DNA from: Desulfobacteraceae bacterium 4572_19
GTDB taxonomy: Bacteria; Desulfobacterota; Desulfobacteria; Desulfobacterales; NBLS01
Direction: 5' to 3'
Assembly (NCBI GenBank): GCA_002084385.1
Contig: NBLS01000057.1
Location: 1 to 9,535, forward strand
DNA length: 9,535 bases
Made by a program: the position numbers and the translations under genes. Below are positions 1-7,643 of this stretch, in pieces. The notes under the pieces are model-generated. The model did no database searches and was not told the origin of the DNA. It saw only the letters and a program-made list of their open reading frames with translations. Positions within the stretch are counted from its first letter, which is position 1, and each line of letters opens with the position of its first letter.

Positions 1-628
1 TACAGGACCTAACATGGCAGGAAAGAGTACTTATCTTAGACAGGTCGCTTTAATCGCTGTTATGGCACAAATTGGAAGCTATGTCCCTGCACAGGAAGCT
101 AAACTTCCATTGTTTGATAGGGTATTTACTCGCGTTGGTGCAAGTGATAACTTGGCTAAAGGGGAATCTACATTTATGGTTGAAATGACTGAGACTGCAA
201 ATATTTTACACAATGCAACTGAAAGATCTCTTGTAATTCTTGATGAAATAGGACGAGGAACATCTACTTATGATGGATTTTCTCTTGCTTGGGCAATTGC
301 TGAATATCTTCTTACAAATATCAAAAGTAAGAGCTTGTTTGCAACACACTATCATCAACTTAATACACTTGAAAACGAGTATGAAGGTGTAAAAAACTAT
401 CATAGTACAATTGAAGAAACTGATGATGGACTGGTATTTTTAAGAAAGATAATCCCAGGATCAACTGATAAAAGTTTTGGTGTACATGTTGCAAAGCTTG
501 CTGGACTTCCTGATAAGGTTATTGAAAAGGCAAGAAGTGTTATGGAAAATCTTGAACGAGAAGATGAAATTCTTAAAAAAATGGAGAAGAAACAAAAACT
601 TGAACAGAATACTTTAACAAATTACTAA
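1..628 (+). CDS. mutS: DNA mismatch repair protein MutS, C-terminal part (5' end cut by window edge)
   Basis: MutS recognises mispaired or looped bases and, on ATP binding, recruits MutL. Only the last ~209 codons are present: the reading frame is open from position 2, so the ATG at 14 is internal (it is the Met of the Walker A motif). Visible in order: Walker [10 protein letters not shown] (5-31), the segment [11 protein letters not shown] before the signature region, Walker [17 protein letters not shown] with Asp-Glu at 242-247, the H-loop ATHYHQL (341-361), and the family's C-terminal [20 protein letters not shown] helix-turn-helix dimer contact. The tail after this is short, charged and Lys/Glu-rich, ending in a TAA at 626-628. 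All ATPase motifs are intact. The gene lies 125 bp upstream of mutL in the same direction. MutS1-type proteins are mostly bacterial and patchy in archaea, so the pair was probably acquired by transfer (inference). Confidence 0.97.
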   Translation, partial: TGPNMAGKSTYLRQVALIAVMAQIGSYVPAQEAKLPLFDRVFTRVGASDNLAKGESTFMVEMTETANILHNATERSLVILDEIGRGTSTYDGFSLAWAIAEYLLTNIKSKSLFATHYHQLNTLENEYEGVKNYHSTIEETDDGLVFLRKIIPGSTDKSFGVHVAKLAGLPDKVIEKARSVMENLEREDEILKKMEKKQKLEQNTLTNY

Positions 629-753
629 AATAATATAATAAATAAAAAACTTAAAGAAAATAAAAAAATCAAAATTAATTTTGAATAGGAAAAAATAATT
701 GAACTAATATTTCATAAAAAATTACAAAAACAAATTACACTACAAAACTAAAA
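629..753 (+). promoter_or_regulatory. mutS-mutL intergenic region, A-rich, with a 16-nt palindrome
   Basis: This 125-bp gap is almost wholly A/T. It holds a perfect 16-nt palindrome (669-684, TCAAAATTAATTTTGA) and a possible TATA-like stretch at 711-720 (TTCATAAAAA), about 35-43 nt before the mutL ATG. There is no strong T-run on the + strand, so read-through from mutS into mutL is plausible. A separate mutL promoter is possible but weakly supported. Confidence 0.35.
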
Positions 754-2811
754 ATGACTAAAATACATCTACTCTCGGAATCACTTATCAATAAAATTGC
801 AGCTGGAGAAGTTATAGAACGTCCTGCTAGCGTAATTAAGGAATTGGTTGAAAACTCACTTGATGCTAATTCGCAAAATGTAAAAATTTCAATCGAAAAT
901 TCTGGATTTGATTTTATTGAAATTGTTGATGATGGTGATGGAATTAGTGATGTGGAAAAGGCAATTTTGAGACATGCTACAAGCAAACTTAATGATGAAA
1001 ATGATCTTTATAGCATTAATACACTTGGATTTCGAGGGGAAGCTTTGGCAAGTATTTGCGAGATTGCAAAGGTTGAAATTATAACGAGGACAATGAATGA
1101 TTCTTGCGCTAGTAAAACTGTTATTGAAGGTGGTAAAGTTATATCAAAAACTTCTTGCGCTGGCGAATGTGGAACTATTATTAGAATTAGAGATATTTTT
1201 TACAATACTCCTGCTAGAAGAAAATTTCTAAAAAGCTCCGAAGTTGAAAAGAGACATTGCGTTGAAACCTCTATGAAGCTTGCACTTTGTAAACCTGAAA
1301 TTGGTATTAAATTATTTAGCAACGATAGGGAAGTATTTTCACTTCGTGGTCAAAGCAATATTAAGAATAAACTTATTCCTGTACTTGGCAAGGAAGCTAC
1401 TCGTGCTTTGATTCCAATATCACATAAAACTGATATGTTTGATATATCTGGATTTATTGCAAAACCATACATAACAAGAAATGACAAAGATAAACAATTT
1501 TCAATTATTAATGAACGAACTGTTAGAAGTAAAATTATCACACAGGCTGTAAAAGATGCATTTCACACTATGTTATTTCTAGATAAAGAACCTGTATTTG
1601 TAATTTATGTAAAACTTGATCCTAGAACTTGCGATGTGAATGTTCATCCAACAAAATATGAAATAAGAATTGAACATGAAAAAGAATTATATGAAGCTAT
1701 TATGGCTGCATGTAAAAAAACATTCATGGAATACACTTTAATACCAGATGTTGAAATAAATGCTAATGAATATAATGCTACAATCGATGAATCTATTTCT
1801 AGTAATAATGCAGATACAAAAAACATTCTTAAAGAAGAACAAACAGTACTTAAAATTAATAAGCCAACTAATATGGACTTAAAGAATGAAAATAGTAAAA
1901 ATGATGAAAATATAAATCATCAAAATGTACAAATTATAGATGAAAATATTATCACTGATACATATCAAATAAATGATGATGAAAGTTTTAATTCAGTTAA
2001 CATAAAAAACGACAATAATACTCTAACAAATAATCAGAATAATAACAAGAATATTAATAATAATAATAAGAAGAAGAAGATTTTAAACAAAAATACTTCT
2101 CAATTAAAAAATGATATTTACACTGATGAAAGTTCGAAAAATGATATTTTATCTGTAGACAATAATGAGCATTTAACACAATCAAATATTTCAAATACTT
2201 CAAATACCTCAAACATTTCTCTATCTAAAAAACATAATTTTAAAGTAAAGAGAGTACTTGGACAAATCCATAAATTGTATATATTGGTCGAATCAATTGA
2301 TGGGCTTTTGATTATTGATCAACATGCAGCTGAAGAAAAAGTCTTATTTGAAAAGTACATGAAGCAATTTAAAGATAAATCTGTGATAAAACAGGAACTT
2401 TTGTTACCATTTATCATTGAATTATCACAAAAAGATATTGATGTCTTGCATAACAATATTGATGTACTAATCTCTCTTGGATTTGAGATGCAAGATTTTG
2501 GTAACAATGAAATACGTGTTGATACAATTCCACAAATATTAGGAAAACTTGATAAAAAATTCTTTGAAGATACTCTAAGTCAATTGGATAAAATTTCAAA
2601 GGGACAGGAACGAGATAAGGTTGAACATAAAATTGCAAGTATGGCATGTAGAAGCGCTATTAAATCTGGTGATGAACTTACTATTCCATATATGAAAAAA
2701 CTTATTGATGAGATGGAAATGTGTGATAAACCATATTCATGTCCACATGGAAGACCCACTATCATTAACATTACAACAAACGAACTTGAGAAGAAATTTA
2801 AGAGAAAATAA
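754..2811 (+). CDS. mutL: DNA mismatch repair protein MutL, endonuclease type, with Asn-rich linker
   Basis: MutL couples mismatch detection by MutS to strand removal. The 685-residue protein has the full N-terminal GHKL ATPase: IAAGEVIERPASVIKELVENSLDA with Glu33/Asn34, DDGDGI (59-64), ATSKL, GFRGEAL (92-98) and GTIIRIRDIFYNTPARRKF. Residues ~335-490 form a low-complexity linker rich in Asn, Asp and Lys. The C-terminal dimerisation domain carries DQHAAEEKVLFE (522-533), an exact fit to the DQHA-x2-E-x4-E endonuclease motif, plus ACRSAIKSGD (from 631) and CPHGRPT (663-669). It should therefore nick DNA itself, like MutL of MutH-less bacteria and eukaryotic PMS2, unlike E. coli MutL. The ATG at 754 begins the canonical MTKIHLLSESLINKIAAGEV start. 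No Shine-Dalgarno sequence precedes it. The gene converges on kae1, 92 bp away. Confidence 0.98.
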   Translation: MTKIHLLSESLINKIAAGEVIERPASVIKELVENSLDANSQNVKISIENSGFDFIEIVDDGDGISDVEKAILRHATSKLNDENDLYSINTLGFRGEALASICEIAKVEIITRTMNDSCASKTVIEGGKVISKTSCAGECGTIIRIRDIFYNTPARRKFLKSSEVEKRHCVETSMKLALCKPEIGIKLFSNDREVFSLRGQSNIKNKLIPVLGKEATRALIPISHKTDMFDISGFIAKPYITRNDKDKQFSIINERTVRSKIITQAVKDAFHTMLFLDKEPVFVIYVKLDPRTCDVNVHPTKYEIRIEHEKELYEAIMAACKKTFMEYTLIPDVEINANEYNATIDESISSNNADTKNILKEEQTVLKINKPTNMDLKNENSKNDENINHQNVQIIDENIITDTYQINDDESFNSVNIKNDNNTLTNNQNNNKNINNNNKKKKILNKNTSQLKNDIYTDESSKNDILSVDNNEHLTQSNISNTSNTSNISLSKKHNFKVKRVLGQIHKLYILVESIDGLLIIDQHAAEEKVLFEKYMKQFKDKSVIKQELLLPFIIELSQKDIDVLHNNIDVLISLGFEMQDFGNNEIRVDTIPQILGKLDKKFFEDTLSQLDKISKGQERDKVEHKIASMACRSAIKSGDELTIPYMKKLIDEMEMCDKPYSCPHGRPTIINITTNELEKKFKRK
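2053..2081 (+). repeat. Trinucleotide microsatellite inside mutL
   Basis: A (TAA)5 run at 2055-2069 passes directly into (AAG)4 at 2068-2079, encoding Asn and Lys runs in the MutL linker. As triplets these could change copy number without shifting frame. They sit between the ATPase and endonuclease domains, away from any catalytic motif. Confidence 0.85.
2182..2217 (+). repeat. Four 9-bp tandem repeats inside mutL
   Basis: Four imperfect copies of TCAAATAYY are set head to tail (2182, 2191, 2200, 2209) and encode Ser-Asn-Ile/Thr repeats just before the C-terminal domain. The pattern suggests slippage expansion of the linker. Confidence 0.8.
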
Positions 2812-2872
2812 TTATTCTAGTAATAAAAAATGTTCATAGAATTTTAAACAAAATTAACGAATATAAAGTAAG

Positions 2873-2880
2873 AAAAAAAA
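2873..2880 (-). terminator. T8 tract downstream of kae1
   Basis: On the - strand a run of eight T starts 24 nt after the kae1 TAG stop, preceded by a small perfect palindrome AAGAAATTTCTT (2887-2898). Archaeal RNA polymerase terminates at such T-runs without needing a GC-rich hairpin. The 92-bp gap between the convergent mutL and kae1 genes shows nothing else. Confidence 0.5.
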
Positions 2881-2903
2881 TTAAATAAGAAATTTCTTTA
2901 TAC

Positions 2904-3926
2904 CTAGTCTCTCCAAGTAATTTCTACCTCATCAGTTCTTAGATATGGTTGTATTTGAGATTTCGAAAGAGGAGTTATATTTCCACTGTTGTATTGTAAT
3001 ATTCCAGTCCATGCAATCATTGCAGCATTGTCTACATTGTATTGATTTTCTAGAATGAAACATGTTGCTCCACGATCTTTACACATTTTTATAGCCATTT
3101 CTTGAAGACGAGAATTACAAGCTACTCCGCCACCTAATAATAATTCTTGTTTACCGGTATGTGCCATTGCACGTTCTGCAATTTCAAGAAGCATTGCAAA
3201 TGATGTTTCCTGTGCATTGTAACATAAATCTTCTTTTGTGTATTTTCCCGATTTATACATTGTTTCAAGTTTCGTTGCAAGGCCACCAAAACTTACATCC
3301 ATACCTTTTACCGTGTATGGTAATTGAATATAATTTGAACTTTTTTCAGCTAGTTTTTGTATTTTAGGTCCACCTGGAAATCCAAGTCCTATCTTTCTTG
3401 CAAATCCATCTAAAAAATTTCCTATTCCGTTGTCAAGAGTTTCACCAAAAATTCTGTATTTTTTTCCTTCGTAGGCAATTACTTGAGTATTTGCTCCACT
3501 ACAGTATAATAATACGGGATCTTGACACTTAACTAGTTCTGAATCAGCTGGTAAACTACATGATTTCCCTTTGATTCTACCTATCTCTATGTGAGCAACA
3601 CAATGATTTACACCTATTAATGGAATATTTAGAAACATAGCTAGGCTTCTTGCAACGATCCCACCTATTCTTAGTGCATGACCAATTCCTGGACTTTGAG
3701 AAAAAGCTATTATATCAATATCTGATATTTTTTTGTTTGCTTCTTTTAATGCGTCTTCTACTAATGAGTCGAATATATCAACATGATGATCAGAGAGTTG
3801 AGCTGGTATTAATCCACCTGATTCTGTGGTAAAAAGATCACGCACATTACTTAGAACGTTCCCATCTGAATCAACTACACTTACACCAAAGGTGTGAGCT
3901 GTACTCTCTATACCTAAACATAACAT
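2904..3926 (-). CDS. kae1: tRNA N6-threonylcarbamoyladenosine synthase Kae1 (KEOPS catalytic subunit, TsaD family)
   Basis: Kae1 transfers the threonylcarbamoyl group from TC-AMP to A37 of ANN-decoding tRNAs, working with Bud32, Cgi121 and Pcc1 in the KEOPS complex. The 340-residue protein is full length. It shows the ASKHA fold start LCLGIESTAHTFGVSVVD, ESGGLIPAQLSDHH (35-48), the metal-binding NHCVAHIEIGR (His108, His112), SGANTQVIAYEGKKYRIFGETLDNGIGN (from 143), GFPGGPKI, GGGVACNSRLQEM, and NVDNAAMIAW with metal ligand Asp299. The ending PYLRTDEVEITWRD is the archaeal/eukaryal form, not bacterial TsaD. Small differences are SGANTQ where SGGNTQ is usual, and a short Cys-containing insert (about 119-135). 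It is not fused to Bud32, as it is in some euryarchaea. ATG 3926 is chosen because it begins the canonical N-terminus and lies 23 nt from a TATA-like box. Confidence 0.97.
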   Translation of the reverse strand: MLCLGIESTAHTFGVSVVDSDGNVLSNVRDLFTTESGGLIPAQLSDHHVDIFDSLVEDALKEANKKISDIDIIAFSQSPGIGHALRIGGIVARSLAMFLNIPLIGVNHCVAHIEIGRIKGKSCSLPADSELVKCQDPVLLYCSGANTQVIAYEGKKYRIFGETLDNGIGNFLDGFARKIGLGFPGGPKIQKLAEKSSNYIQLPYTVKGMDVSFGGLATKLETMYKSGKYTKEDLCYNAQETSFAMLLEIAERAMAHTGKQELLLGGGVACNSRLQEMAIKMCKDRGATCFILENQYNVDNAAMIAWTGILQYNSGNITPLSKSQIQPYLRTDEVEITWRD

Positions 3927-4071
3927 GATACTTATAGGTATGAATCATTATTTAAAAATTATGTTATTTTTTCTTAAGTATAATATTTTTAGTTTAATAA
4001 TTCGTTAGCTTTAAGTTATTTTTTACTTTTTATTTATTATTTTGTTATTTGTTATTTGTTGTAGGAAATAA
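3927..4071 (-). other. Intergenic region between the four-helix-bundle gene and kae1
   Basis: The 145 bp are nearly pure A/T and carry the kae1 TATA-like box. On the + strand a 7-bp direct repeat GTTATTT occurs twice plus a partial third copy (4044-4060). On the - strand there is no T-run directly after the upstream stop codon, so some read-through from the four-helix-bundle gene into kae1 is possible. No RNA gene or further ORF is seen. Confidence 0.5.
3949..3956 (-). promoter_or_regulatory. Putative TATA box of kae1 (leaderless start)
   Basis: TTTAAATA occupies -30 to -23 relative to the A of the kae1 ATG. Archaeal TATA boxes centre about 26 nt before the transcription start, so the mRNA would begin at or within a few bases of the ATG. 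No Shine-Dalgarno-like sequence lies before the ATG, which agrees. Confidence 0.5.
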
Positions 4072-4461
4072 CTATATGGTATAATTTACCTTATATCCAC
4101 CTATTTCTTTTTCTATTGCTTGCATAAATCTGTATAAATTAGCTGTTAATTCATCAAGCCCCATGAGTAAGGATTGGGATGAATCCTCGCTTATGTAATT
4201 TAGATCATTTATCAGAAGTAAAAGTACATTTACTTCTTTGCAACTTCCATAACTGTATTGTAAGTGATTAAGAAATACTTTATTAGATCTGTTTGCACAG
4301 CCTTCTACAATGTTTAATACTATACTTGTCGCTGCACGTTGTAATTGCGAATAAATATTGCGAGTTTCTGACTCTGGTAATAATGGTAATATTTTGTAAA
4401 TGTTGAGTAGAAATGTATAACTTAATTTGTAAATTTTTAAATTCTGAAATTTTCTTGCCAT
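4072..4461 (-). CDS. Four helix bundle protein (23S rRNA intervening-sequence protein family)
   Basis: The 129-residue product matches the small four-helix-bundle family (TIGR02436 / 23S_rRNA_IVP). Diagnostic parts are the N-terminal FQNLKIYKLSYTFLLNIYKI helix, the family core QLQRAATSIVLNIVEGCANRS (about residues 39-59), a following FLNHLQYSYGSCKEV helix with the conserved Ser and Glu, and a last helix with LDELTANLYRFMQAIEKE. Length is normal for the family. No catalytic residues, signal peptide or membrane segments are visible. The biochemical role is not established. In bacteria such genes often lie inside intervening sequences within 23S genes, or stand alone. Here the gene stands just after the 23S gene, on the same strand, separated by a T-rich terminator. 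ATG 4461 is chosen because a TATA-like box sits 22 nt before it. Confidence 0.93.
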   Translation of the reverse strand: MARKFQNLKIYKLSYTFLLNIYKILPLLPESETRNIYSQLQRAATSIVLNIVEGCANRSNKVFLNHLQYSYGSCKEVNVLLLLINDLNYISEDSSQSLLMGLDELTANLYRFMQAIEKEIGGYKVNYTI

Positions 4462-4482
4462 GAATATAGTTACTTCTAGTTT

Positions 4483-4490
4483 AATTTATA
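4483..4490 (-). promoter_or_regulatory. Putative TATA box of the four-helix-bundle gene (leaderless start)
   Basis: TATAAATT occupies -29 to -22 relative to the ATG at 4461, preceded by the purine-rich ATCAAA as a possible BRE. The spacing predicts transcription starting at the start codon. Together with the T-run after 23S, it suggests this gene has its own promoter and is not merely rRNA read-through. Confidence 0.5.
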
Positions 4491-4568
4491 TTTGATGAAG
4501 AAAATATCGAAAATTTATAGATTTCATAAAAAGAAATTAAATATTGCTAAGAAAAACAATACATGGAG

Positions 4569-4582
4569 AAAAAAAAAGAAAA
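4569..4582 (-). terminator. T-rich terminator of the rRNA operon
   Basis: In the rRNA sense the sequence reads TTTT-C-TTTTTTTTT immediately after the outer end of the 23S processing stem. Such oligo-T runs are the standard archaeal termination signal. The absence of any 5S gene before it means the operon ends with 23S. Confidence 0.6.
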
Positions 4583-4624
4583 CCCGAACATAAGAAATGA
4601 CATACATTTTAAAGTAACCTAGAT
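4583..4624 (-). repeat. 3' arm of the pre-23S processing stem
   Basis: This arm pairs with 7464-7513. The outer part, + strand CCCGAACATAAGAAATGACA (4583-4602), is complementary to 7494-7513 at 18 of 20 positions. The inner part is ATTTTAAAGT followed by AACCTAGA. The bulges lie on the other arm: about 5 nt (ACCTA) and 3 nt (TTA). Long stems of this kind enclose archaeal 23S and are cut by the tRNA splicing endonuclease. Confidence 0.8.
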
Positions 4625-7463
4625 ATGTAATTAAAACGAGAGATTGTTTCGTGCTTAGATGCTTTCAGCACTTACCTCTTGGAGCGTAGCTGCTCAACTT
4701 ACCTTGTCAGATAATCGATCCACCAGTGGCTCCGAGCCATCGTTCCTCTCGTACTAAATGGTCCTTCCTCTCAGACATTAAACAATTCCAATAGATATTA
4801 AACAAACTGCCTCACAGCGTTCTGAACCCAGCTCACGATCCCTTTTAATGGGTGAACACCCCCACCCTTGGCCGCTTCTGCACAGCCAGGATAGGAAGAG
4901 CCGACATCGATGTAGCAAGCCGCGCCGTCGATCTACTCAAAATATTAGAACGAACTAATAAATTATGAGCTCTCGGGCGCGACAACTCTGTTATCCCCGG
5001 AGTAACTTTTCGGTCAACACTAGCCCCCAGACAAGGGGAACTAATGGATCGCTAGACCAAACTTTCGTTACTGAGATCGATCTTGTTACGATCCCAGTTA
5101 GGCTAGCTTTTGCTCTTGCACTCTACAACGGATTTCTGACCCGTTTGAGCTAACCTTTGGGCGCCATTGATACCTTTTCAACGGCGTGCCACCCCAGCCA
5201 AACTGTCCACCAGCAGGTGTCCCACACTTAGTGGTAAGCAGTGCAAACTTGAAAAAATGGTGTTACATTGTTGTCTAAACAGTATCTGGCGACACTGCGT
5301 CAAACGACTCCCATTTACGCTATATAATCAAACTCACACTACAACTACTGGCTACAGTAAAGTTTCACGGGGTCTTCACTTCCCATTGGAATTCTCCGGC
5401 TTTTGCACCGGAAAAGAGTTTTCGGAGGGTACTAGTTAGGGACAGTGGTAATCTCGTTACGCCATTCATGCAGGCCGTCAATCAAACGGCAAGGCATTTC
5501 GCTACCTTAAGAGAGTTATAGTTACCCCCGCCGTTTACCAGCCTTTAGGCTCCTTGAAAAGAGCTTTTAGGTACTGGCACTGGGCAGACGTCACCGACTA
5601 TACTAACCATTACTGGCTTGCAGTCGGTTATGTTTTTGTTAAACAGTCGGACTACCTTAGTTATTAAACCCTACAATCGCATCCATACGAATACAAAAGT
5701 AGGGACCCCTTATTCCGAAGGTACAGGGCTAATTTGCTGAATTCCCTTAACTAGTTTTTCCCTACACACCTTAGGCTTCTCACCTAGGGGCACCTGTGCT
5801 GGTTCTGGGTACGATTAATAAAGATCTATGATTATTCCTTTTTCAAGGACTCCAGGCATCAACTAAACGATCAAAAGACCGCTATTCTGCAATTTAATCA
5901 GGTTCTCAACATTACGTTACTCCCCTCACTTATTCGCATTAACACACTAGACAATATATGTTAGTCTAGCCCGAAGCGTCAGAAATAATCCTTGTGTTAC
6001 CACATATACTCTATTAGTACTGGAATATTAACCAGTTTCCCTTTCCCGATAATTCGAATTACGAAATCGGTTAGGATCGACTTACTCTTGACTGATCTAC
6101 ATGGTCAAGAAACCCTTGCCCTTTCGGTGACAGTGATTCTCACACTGCTATGTTCCTACTCTCACCAGGATTTTCATTGAAGCAAGATCCACGCATCCTC
6201 GCGAAAACGCTTCTACTCTTGCAACACGCCTGTCTACCGCACTCCTTGCGGAGGCTTATAGTATCGGTAGTTTGCTTAGCCCCGTCCATTTTCGGCGCCC
6301 ACAACCTTGACAAGTAAGCTGTTACGCACTTTTTAAAGGATGGCTGCTTCTAAGCCAACCTCCTCGCTGTCTATGGTTGTAGACTACCTTCACCCTTTAA
6401 CACTTAGCAAACATTTAGGGACCTTAACTATAATCTGGGTTGTTTCCCTCTCGCGACTCACCCTTACGACGAGCCGCCGTCTCCCGAGGTCTACGACGTT
6501 AAGACATTCGGAGTTGGAAAGGAAGCCGAGGAATTTCTCCCCCTAAACCCCCCATCCGTGGCTCTACCTTCTTAACAATCTCGCTCGAGACTTGACTACG
6601 GCCAACTTTGACAGGAACCAGCTATCACCGGTCTCGATTGGCTTTTTACCCCTACTCCCAGGTTAGAATAGCACTTGCTCGTAGCACATCTTCAGGCCTC
6701 CACGCTGTGTTACCAACGCTTCACCTTACCCAGGAGTAGATCGACCGGCTTCGGGTCGTATCCAAGTGACTTGAGGCGCTTTAACACCTCCCCCCTCGTA
6801 AACTGCGGGGTCTCGCTTTCGCTGCGAATCCTCTTTTTCAGATTATTCTCGCCACTCAAATACACTCCCTGGCACGTTATTCAAAACGCACGATACACGC
6901 CCTTAAAGCGCGTATCCCACCATAGCTAACAGGTTTCAGGATCTTTTAACTCTCGGTTAAGAGTACTTTTCAGCGTTCCCTCACGGTACTATGCTCTATC
7001 GGTCTCGACGTATATTTAGGGTTGGAAGTTGTTGTCTCCCATTCATGCTTAATATCCAATAAACACTACTCTTGAACTCGCCTAAGTCTTTTTTTATTCA
7101 AATACGGGACTATCACCCTCTATGGTAAATCTTTCCAGATCACTTCTAATGCAAAAAATAAGACGTTAATGGCGGTCTACACCACATCTCCCTAACATTT
7201 CTGATAGGGATTCAGTTTGCCCTACACTGCGTTCAGTCGCTCTTACTAACAGTATCCCAATTGGTTTCTTTTCCTTCAGGTACTAAGACGTTTCAATTCC
7301 CTGAGTTTACCACCCTTATCGGGTCTAATGTGAAGTCACATTCGGAAATCTTCGGTTCAAAAGTTGCTTGCACCTCGCCGAAGCTTATCGCAGCTTGCCA
7401 CGTCCTTCATCGTATATCGAGCCAAGCCATCCACCTGCTAACCTTAATGTAAAAACATAAAAA
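4625..7463 (-). rRNA. 23S ribosomal RNA
   Basis: The gene is complete, about 2.84 kb; both mature ends are approximate. Landmarks in rRNA sense: GGTGGATGGCTTGGC near the 5' end (7435), the segment around GAAGGACGTGGCAAGC, the GTGAAACTTTACTGTAGCC region, the peptidyl-transferase segment CCGGGGATAACAG, the A-loop region GTGTTCACCC, and the sarcin-ricin loop AGTACGAGAGGAA (4743-4755). The sequence after the sarcin-ricin loop is short, with only ~50 nt between GCTGAAAGCATCTAAGC and the processing stem, so the helix 98-101 region is reduced. A 32-nt insertion lies in helix 89 (listed separately). No protein-coding intron or large intervening sequence was found. GC content is far above that of the flanking genes, as expected for rRNA. 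Open frames within it are spurious. Confidence 0.99.
4933..4964 (-). other. 32-nt insertion in the apical loop of 23S helix 89
   Basis: In rRNA sense, the near-universal ...GAG-C-NCATATCGAC... of helix 89 is interrupted: GAGAGCTCAT is followed by 32 extra AT-rich nucleotides before ATCGACGGCGCGG resumes. The extra sequence forms a hairpin: TATTAG (4960-4955) pairs with CTAATA (4948-4943) around a 6-nt loop, and CTCA of the host sequence (4969-4966) pairs with TGAG (4939-4936). Removing the insert restores the expected sequence exactly. It could be a retained expansion segment or a minimal spliced intron. Confidence 0.85.
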
Positions 7464-7513
7464 CTCTAAGTTTAAACTTTAAAATATATAGGTTGTCATT
7501 TCTTATGAACGGG
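7464..7513 (-). repeat. 5' arm of the pre-23S processing stem
   Basis: This arm pairs with 4583-4624. Relative to its partner it has a 3-nt bulge (TTA, near 7471-7474) and a larger bulge (ACCTA, near 7489-7493), plus a 2x2 internal loop four pairs from the outer end (7508-7509). The arm begins just before the estimated 23S 5' end. Confidence 0.8.
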
Positions 7514-7643
7514 TCTCATTAACGTGATTTATTTGATAAAATCTTCATGGTGGGTACCATGTCGTTTTAACCCTCCATTCGACAAAATAATTTGGCGAAC
7601 AGTGTATAATACATAATTGTATTTATGAATGTGAAATTGAATG
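7514..7643 (-). other. Spacer between tRNA-Ala and 23S
   Basis: The 130 nt are AT-rich and transcribed as part of the pre-rRNA. They contain a hairpin-forming CATGGT-GGGT-ACCATG (7546-7561). No second tRNA or ORF is supported. Confidence 0.5.

Noticed and set aside
206..2771. - strand open frames opposite mutS and mutL
   Set aside because: They are antisense shadows of two well-supported genes with no independent signals.
4625..7463. Homing-endonuclease intron or large intervening sequence in 23S
   Set aside because: Conserved landmarks follow one another at normal spacing. Only the 32-nt helix 89 insert stands out, and it encodes nothing.
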